From NCBI GenBank assembly GCA_011042035.1, contig DQZA01000153.1, positions 1 through 9,926 on the forward strand: a stretch of DNA of 9,926 bases. Direction: 5' to 3'. Below the pieces are notes generated by a model. It did no database searches. It worked only from the letters and a program-made list of their open reading frames with translations, and was not told where the DNA came from. Below are positions 6,380 through 9,926 of this stretch, in pieces. Positions within the stretch are counted from its first letter, which is position 1. Each line of letters begins with the position of its first letter. Position numbers and translations under genes: made by a program. The stretch comes from Desulfobacteraceae bacterium. GTDB taxonomy: Bacteria; Desulfobacterota; DSM-4660; Desulfatiglandales; Desulfatiglandaceae.

Positions 6380-6510
6380 AAGAGGGTGCATTCCATGTTT
6401 CTTAGAACTGGAATCTGGGCATGTTAAGGTCGCTGGGTGGGGCCCAAGTGATGCTGTATAAAGTGAGTTTAAAGGAAGGGACCTGCAAAATCCAAAGTGA
6501 TAAATGACCA

Positions 6511-7287
6511 ATGACCGTTTTCAATATCTCCCTATCTCAGGTACAGGTATTTATTTTAATCTTTTTGAGAGTAAGTGCGATCATAATGACCGTCCCACTT
6601 TTTGATAGCAGGAACATACCTGTCTTATTTAAGGCAGGGCTATCATTATCGACCAGTATCATCCTTTTTTCCGTTGTAAGACCAGACAATATCCCTTTTA
6701 TTACCAAATTGATCCCCTTTGGTATAGGGATGTTAGGTGAAATCATTTTGGGGGTCATTATTGGTCTCTCTGTTAGACTGATATTTGCCGGAATCCAGCT
6801 TGCAGGCCAGTTAGTAGGATACCAGATGGGCTTTGGGATCGTCAATGTCATGGATCCTCAGACAAGCGCCCAGGTTTCTGTCATTGCCCAGCTAAAATAT
6901 CTCATAGCCATGCTTATATTTTTGGCCGTTAATGCCCACCATTGGTTTTTACGGGCACTGGTAGAAAGCTTCCGGTTAGTCCCTCCCTTGGATTTTCAAT
7001 TCAACAATTCCCTGTTGGAGCAGTTGATGGGAGTTGCGAACAATATGTTCGTTATCGCGATTAAGATTGGAGCCCCTATGGTCGTGTCCCTTTTGCTTAC
7101 GAGTGTGTCCTTGGGATTGGTGGCACGAACAGTTCCCCAGATAAATATTTTTATTGTAGCCTTTCCCTTGAAGATCGCAGTTGGGCTTCTGTTTTTGGGC
7201 CTTAGTCTTCCTTATTTGTCGTCGTTTCTGGGAGGGATTTTTGGCCATTTAGGGAGTGATATCCTTTTTCTCTTAAGAGCCATGTAA
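6511..7287 (+). CDS. fliR: Flagellar type III export gate protein FliR
   Basis: FliR is the single capping subunit of the FliPQR export channel. The product has 258 residues (normal) and is strongly hydrophobic with about six membrane segments. Family features include the early RVSAIIMTVPLFDSRNIP, the GEIILGVIIGLSVRLIF helix, the AGQLVGYQMGFGIVNVMDPQ motif (about residues 98-117), and the C-terminal LGLVARTVPQINIFIVAFPLKI region. An in-frame stop at 6505-6507 fixes the start at ATG 6511; no good ribosome site lies close to it (GGAAGGGA sits about 30 bases upstream). flhB begins 15 bases after the stop. Confidence 0.97.
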   Translation: MTVFNISLSQVQVFILIFLRVSAIIMTVPLFDSRNIPVLFKAGLSLSTSIILFSVVRPDNIPFITKLIPFGIGMLGEIILGVIIGLSVRLIFAGIQLAGQLVGYQMGFGIVNVMDPQTSAQVSVIAQLKYLIAMLIFLAVNAHHWFLRALVESFRLVPPLDFQFNNSLLEQLMGVANNMFVIAIKIGAPMVVSLLLTSVSLGLVARTVPQINIFIVAFPLKIAVGLLFLGLSLPYLSSFLGGIFGHLGSDILFLLRAM

Positions 7288-7302
7288 TGGCAGGGGGATT
7301 TA

Positions 7303-8376
7303 ATGCCTCAAGGAAAGGACCACGAAAAGACCGAGCCGGCGACCCCGAAGCGCCGTCAGGATGCCAGACAGAAAGGGCAGGTAGCCAAAAGCAGAGAGAT
7401 TCCGTCTGTCCTGATTTTATTGGGGTGTCTGGGGGTATTCTTTTTTTTAAGTTCATATATGTTCCGGAATCTTTCGGGTTTGATGCGCGGGATACTCCAG
7501 AATATTGGAACCCTGGATTGCCGGGATGCCTCTGTTTACGCATTCTTGCTGGAGATTTTACAGCAGGTATTCATGATCTTGATGCCTTTGATGTTAATCG
7601 CCCTGGTTGCCGGGGTTGCAGGCAATCTTTTTCAGGTGGGTTTTCTGTTTACAATGGAGCCTCTCATCCCCAAACTTTCCAAGATTAACCCCGTTAAAGG
7701 GATGAGCAGGCTCTTTTCATTGAACTCTCTGACAGAGCTTGTCAAATCTATTTTCAAGTTACTTGTCGTGGGCGGCATTGCATATCTAGTGGTAAAGGGA
7801 GAACTGAAAAATATTCCCTCTTTGATGCATGTGGGCGTGGGAGAAATCCTCTCTTTTTTTGGCATGGGCTCCTATAAGATTTGTTTTTATACCTGCCTGT
7901 CTCTGATTCCCTTGGCAGCCTTAGATTATGTCTTCCAGCGCTGGCAACATGAGAAGAGCCTGAGGATGACCAAGCAGGAGGTTAAAGACGAGGTAAAGGA
8001 AAGAGAAGGAGATCCTTCGGTCAAGGCGAGAATTAGAAAGACTCAAATTGAAATGGGCCGACGCCGAATGATGGAAGCGGTTCCCGACGCCGATGTAGTC
8101 ATAACGAACCCCACCAGACTGGCCGTCGCGCTTATGTACGATGCTGAAGAGATGATTGCCCCGCGCGTAATAGCAAAAGGAGCCGGGTTTATTGCCGAAC
8201 GGATTAAGGAGATTGCTGAAGAGAAAGGGATTCCTATCGTCGAGGACAAACCCCTGGCACAGACTCTTTTTAAGGTAGTTGAAGTAGGCGACATTATCCC
8301 TGTGAACCTTTACAGGGCGGTCGCTGAAATTCTGGCCTATGTCTACAGGCTGAAGGGAATGAGGAAGAATGCTTAA
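7303..8376 (+). CDS. flhB: Flagellar export switch protein FlhB (NPTR variant)
   Basis: FlhB sits around the export gate and switches export from rod/hook to filament subunits, helped by self-cleavage between Asn and Pro of an NPTH motif. The 357-residue product has the KTEPATPKRRQDARQKGQVAKSRE type N-terminus (about residues 9-32), four membrane segments (about 34-54, 85-113, 142-164, 188-210), and the cytoplasmic linker MTKQEVKDEVKEREGDP. The C-domain then shows ADVVITNP followed by TRLAVAL. The cleavage motif is at residues 269-272, the same numbering as in Salmonella, but reads N-P-T-R, with AGA where a His codon is expected. Asn and Pro, which form the cut bond, are kept. The later KGAGFIAERIKEIAEEKGIPIVED and LYRAVAEILAYVYRL stretches are typical. 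GGGGGA before ATG 7303 is the likely ribosome site. Confidence 0.98.
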   Translation: MPQGKDHEKTEPATPKRRQDARQKGQVAKSREIPSVLILLGCLGVFFFLSSYMFRNLSGLMRGILQNIGTLDCRDASVYAFLLEILQQVFMILMPLMLIALVAGVAGNLFQVGFLFTMEPLIPKLSKINPVKGMSRLFSLNSLTELVKSIFKLLVVGGIAYLVVKGELKNIPSLMHVGVGEILSFFGMGSYKICFYTCLSLIPLAALDYVFQRWQHEKSLRMTKQEVKDEVKEREGDPSVKARIRKTQIEMGRRRMMEAVPDADVVITNPTRLAVALMYDAEEMIAPRVIAKGAGFIAERIKEIAEEKGIPIVEDKPLAQTLFKVVEVGDIIPVNLYRAVAEILAYVYRLKGMRKNA

Positions 8377-8503
8377 GGCACGAAAAATGCATTACAGCAA
8401 GTAGCATAAGTGGTCACAGGGGAATCGGAACTGGAGAAAACCCCTATTAGCCCCTGAGGGACCTGGCAGATGAAAGAACCCCTGAACACTTATTTTAGGA
8501 GGC

Positions 8504-8551
8504 ATGAATCGCCAATCCACAGAACAGGCTGGTGGCAAACATAGGCTATGA
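8504..8551 (+). CDS. Possible 15-codon leader ORF before flhA
   Basis: ATG at 8504 opens a 15-residue frame (MNRQSTEQAGGKHRL) whose TGA overlaps the first candidate flhA ATG at 8548 as ATGA. A full AGGAGG lies at 8497-8502, but only one base before this ATG, which is normally too close for efficient use. No family is recognisable. It could couple translation to flhA, or the ORF may be chance and the AGGAGG may load ribosomes that start downstream. The confidence is low. Confidence 0.22.
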   Translation: MNRQSTEQAGGKHRL

Positions 8552-9926
8552 GGATTATGGGGATAGCAGATCAAACACAATATTCAAGGCCCTTAGCCCT
8601 GGTATGGAAAAACAACGACATTCTTATGGGTGTGGCAGTAGTGGGTATCCTTGTGTTTATGATAATACCCCTGCCTACTATGCTGCTGGATATCCTCCTG
8701 TCGCTCAATATTACATTATCTCTGATAGTCCTTCTGGTAGCCATGTATATCATGAACCCCCTGGAGCTATCAGCATTCCCCTCCATGCTTCTGCTCGCCA
8801 CCTTATTCCGGTTATCCCTTAATGTAGCTTCCACCCGCATAATCCTGCTTCATGGAAATGAAGGGACTCTGGCTGCCGGGAGGGTGATCAAGGCCTTTGG
8901 CCACTTTGTAGTGGGGGGAAACTATGTAGTCGGAGCCATAGTTTTCTTGATCCTGGTCGTTATTAATTTTGTTGTGATTACAAAAGGAGCCGGAAGGATT
9001 GCCGAAGTGGCTGCCCGCTTCACTCTGGACGCCATGCCAGGCAAACAGATGAGCATTGATGCCGATCTGAATGCAGGTTTAATAGATGAGGAAGAGGCAA
9101 GGGCCAGGAGGCTGATGATTTCCCAGGAGGCGGATTTTTATGGCGCTATGGATGGTGCCAGTAAATTTGTTCGAGGAGATGCTGTAGCAGGAGTAATAAT
9201 TACCATGATCAACATTGTGGGGGGGCTTGCTATCGGAGTTCTCCAGAATGGGATGAGCTTTTCTGATGCGGCCCAGAATTATACACTTCTGACAGTAGGA
9301 GATGGATTAGTTAGCCAAATTCCCGCCCTGATCATTTCAACTGCAGCGGGTATTGTAGTGAGTAGGGCTGCATCCGAAGCAAATTTAGGGAGTGAGATAA
9401 CCTCTCAGATTTTGGTTCAGCCGCGTGCAATTGCTATTGCCGCTGCGGTACTTTTTGGATTTGGCATGGTTCCAGGACTCCCCACCATTCCATTTTTTAT
9501 TCTTTCAATTATAGCAGCAAGTGTGGCCTATGCAATTTTCCAGGCGAGAAAGGCGAGTCTGGAAGAAGAGAAGGCCAAGGAGGTGCTCAAGGCCAAAGCC
9601 AGACCGCCAGAAGGGTTAGAACCTATCCCTCCTCTTGATATTTTGTCATTAGAAATTGGACATGGACTTATTCCTTTAGTGGATGTGGAACAAGACGGAA
9701 AACTCCTGTATCGGATCAGGTCAGTTAGACGACAGGTTGCACAGGAAATCGGTGTTATTGTTCCTCCCGTGCATATTCAGGATAACCTGCAGCTGAAACC
9801 TGGTGAATATTGCATTCTTCTTAAAGGAAATGAGGTGGCCAAGGGAGAATTGATGCCAAATTATTATTTAGCAATGAATCCAGGAACTGCTGAAGAAAGG
9901 ATTGATGGAATACCAACAAAGGAACC
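8548..9926 (+). CDS. flhA: Flagellar export apparatus protein FlhA (partial)
   Basis: FlhA forms the nonameric ring of the export gate; its membrane part couples export to ion flow and its cytoplasmic domain binds chaperone-cargo complexes. The window holds about 459 residues of the usual 690 or so, open to the right edge. An in-frame TAG at 8542-8544 limits the start to ATG 8548 or ATG 8557; neither has a strong ribosome site. About 20 hydrophilic residues precede the first membrane segment (about 24-45). The family signature is intact: RFTLD (157-161), MPGKQM, IDADLNAGLID, then FYGAMDGASKFVRGD with D211. R157, D161 and D211 correspond to the functionally important R154, D158 and D208 of Salmonella FlhA with a constant offset of three. 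After the last helix a charged linker (about 335-357) leads into the start of the cytoplasmic domain. It follows flhB by 171 bases. Confidence 0.98.
   Translation, partial: MRIMGIADQTQYSRPLALVWKNNDILMGVAVVGILVFMIIPLPTMLLDILLSLNITLSLIVLLVAMYIMNPLELSAFPSMLLLATLFRLSLNVASTRIILLHGNEGTLAAGRVIKAFGHFVVGGNYVVGAIVFLILVVINFVVITKGAGRIAEVAARFTLDAMPGKQMSIDADLNAGLIDEEEARARRLMISQEADFYGAMDGASKFVRGDAVAGVIITMINIVGGLAIGVLQNGMSFSDAAQNYTLLTVGDGLVSQIPALIISTAAGIVVSRAASEANLGSEITSQILVQPRAIAIAAAVLFGFGMVPGLPTIPFFILSIIAASVAYAIFQARKASLEEEKAKEVLKAKARPPEGLEPIPPLDILSLEIGHGLIPLVDVEQDGKLLYRIRSVRRQVAQEIGVIVPPVHIQDNLQLKPGEYCILLKGNEVAKGELMPNYYLAMNPGTAEERIDGIPTKE

Noticed and set aside
7287..7688. Overlapping plus-strand open frame of 133 residues at the start of flhB.
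   Set aside because: It lies in another frame over the fully conserved FlhB N-terminus and has no family resemblance.
8377..8547. Riboswitch (for example cyclic-di-GMP type) before flhA.
   Set aside because: G- and C-runs can pair, but none of the conserved core bases of the classes I know are present.
8532..8822. Open frame of 96 residues over the start of flhA.
   Set aside because: A shadow frame; the frame from 8548 encodes clearly recognisable FlhA over the same bases.

Overview
The window is one continuous stretch of a bacterial flagellar gene cluster, with every supported gene on the + strand. The order is flbD, motA, motB1, motB2, fliL, fliM, fliN, fliO, fliP, fliQ, fliR, flhB and the first two thirds of flhA, which runs off the right edge. 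The gene order, the moderate GC content, the sigma-54-type promoter and the PomA/PomB-like stator proteins suggest a deltaproteobacterium (Desulfobacterota). That placement is an inference from layout and protein character, not a database result.

Layout: positions 1-85 hold no gene I can support. flbD (86-280) probably closes an upstream flagellar gene group. Then comes about 560 bases with no convincing gene. It carries a near-consensus sigma-54 promoter (629-644) and a dense cluster of perfect palindromes (701-772) that would lie in the untranslated leader of motA. The stator block follows: motA (839-1618), two overlapping motB-like genes (1629-2354, 2347-3069) and fliL (3071-3535). Next is the switch/C-ring block, fliM and fliN (3549-4920). 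The export gate follows: fliO, fliP, fliQ, fliR, flhB and flhA (4917 to the end). Genes are mostly packed with small gaps or overlaps. The exceptions are 131 bases before fliR and 171 bases before flhA.

How the genes work together: MotA and MotB make the ion-driven torque unit, and FliL associates with it. FliM and FliN make the rotor switch that binds phosphorylated CheY and contacts the stator through the C-ring. FliO, FliP, FliQ, FliR, FlhB and FlhA form the membrane gate through which rod, hook and filament subunits are exported. FlbD (SwrD family) fits next to the stator genes because its Bacillus relative raises motor power.

Most notable: (1) Of the two adjacent MotB proteins, the first lacks the essential ion-binding aspartate of the membrane helix (Ser23 stands in its place). 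The second keeps it (Asp25), and both keep a nearly identical peptidoglycan-binding domain. This suggests a mixed or specialised stator. (2) FlhB has NPTR where the self-cleavage motif is normally NPTH. (3) A sigma-54 promoter is followed by overlapping palindromes that can form competing hairpins ahead of motA. (4) A 15-codon ORF is coupled by an ATGA overlap to flhA. The rest is an ordinary flagellar operon.
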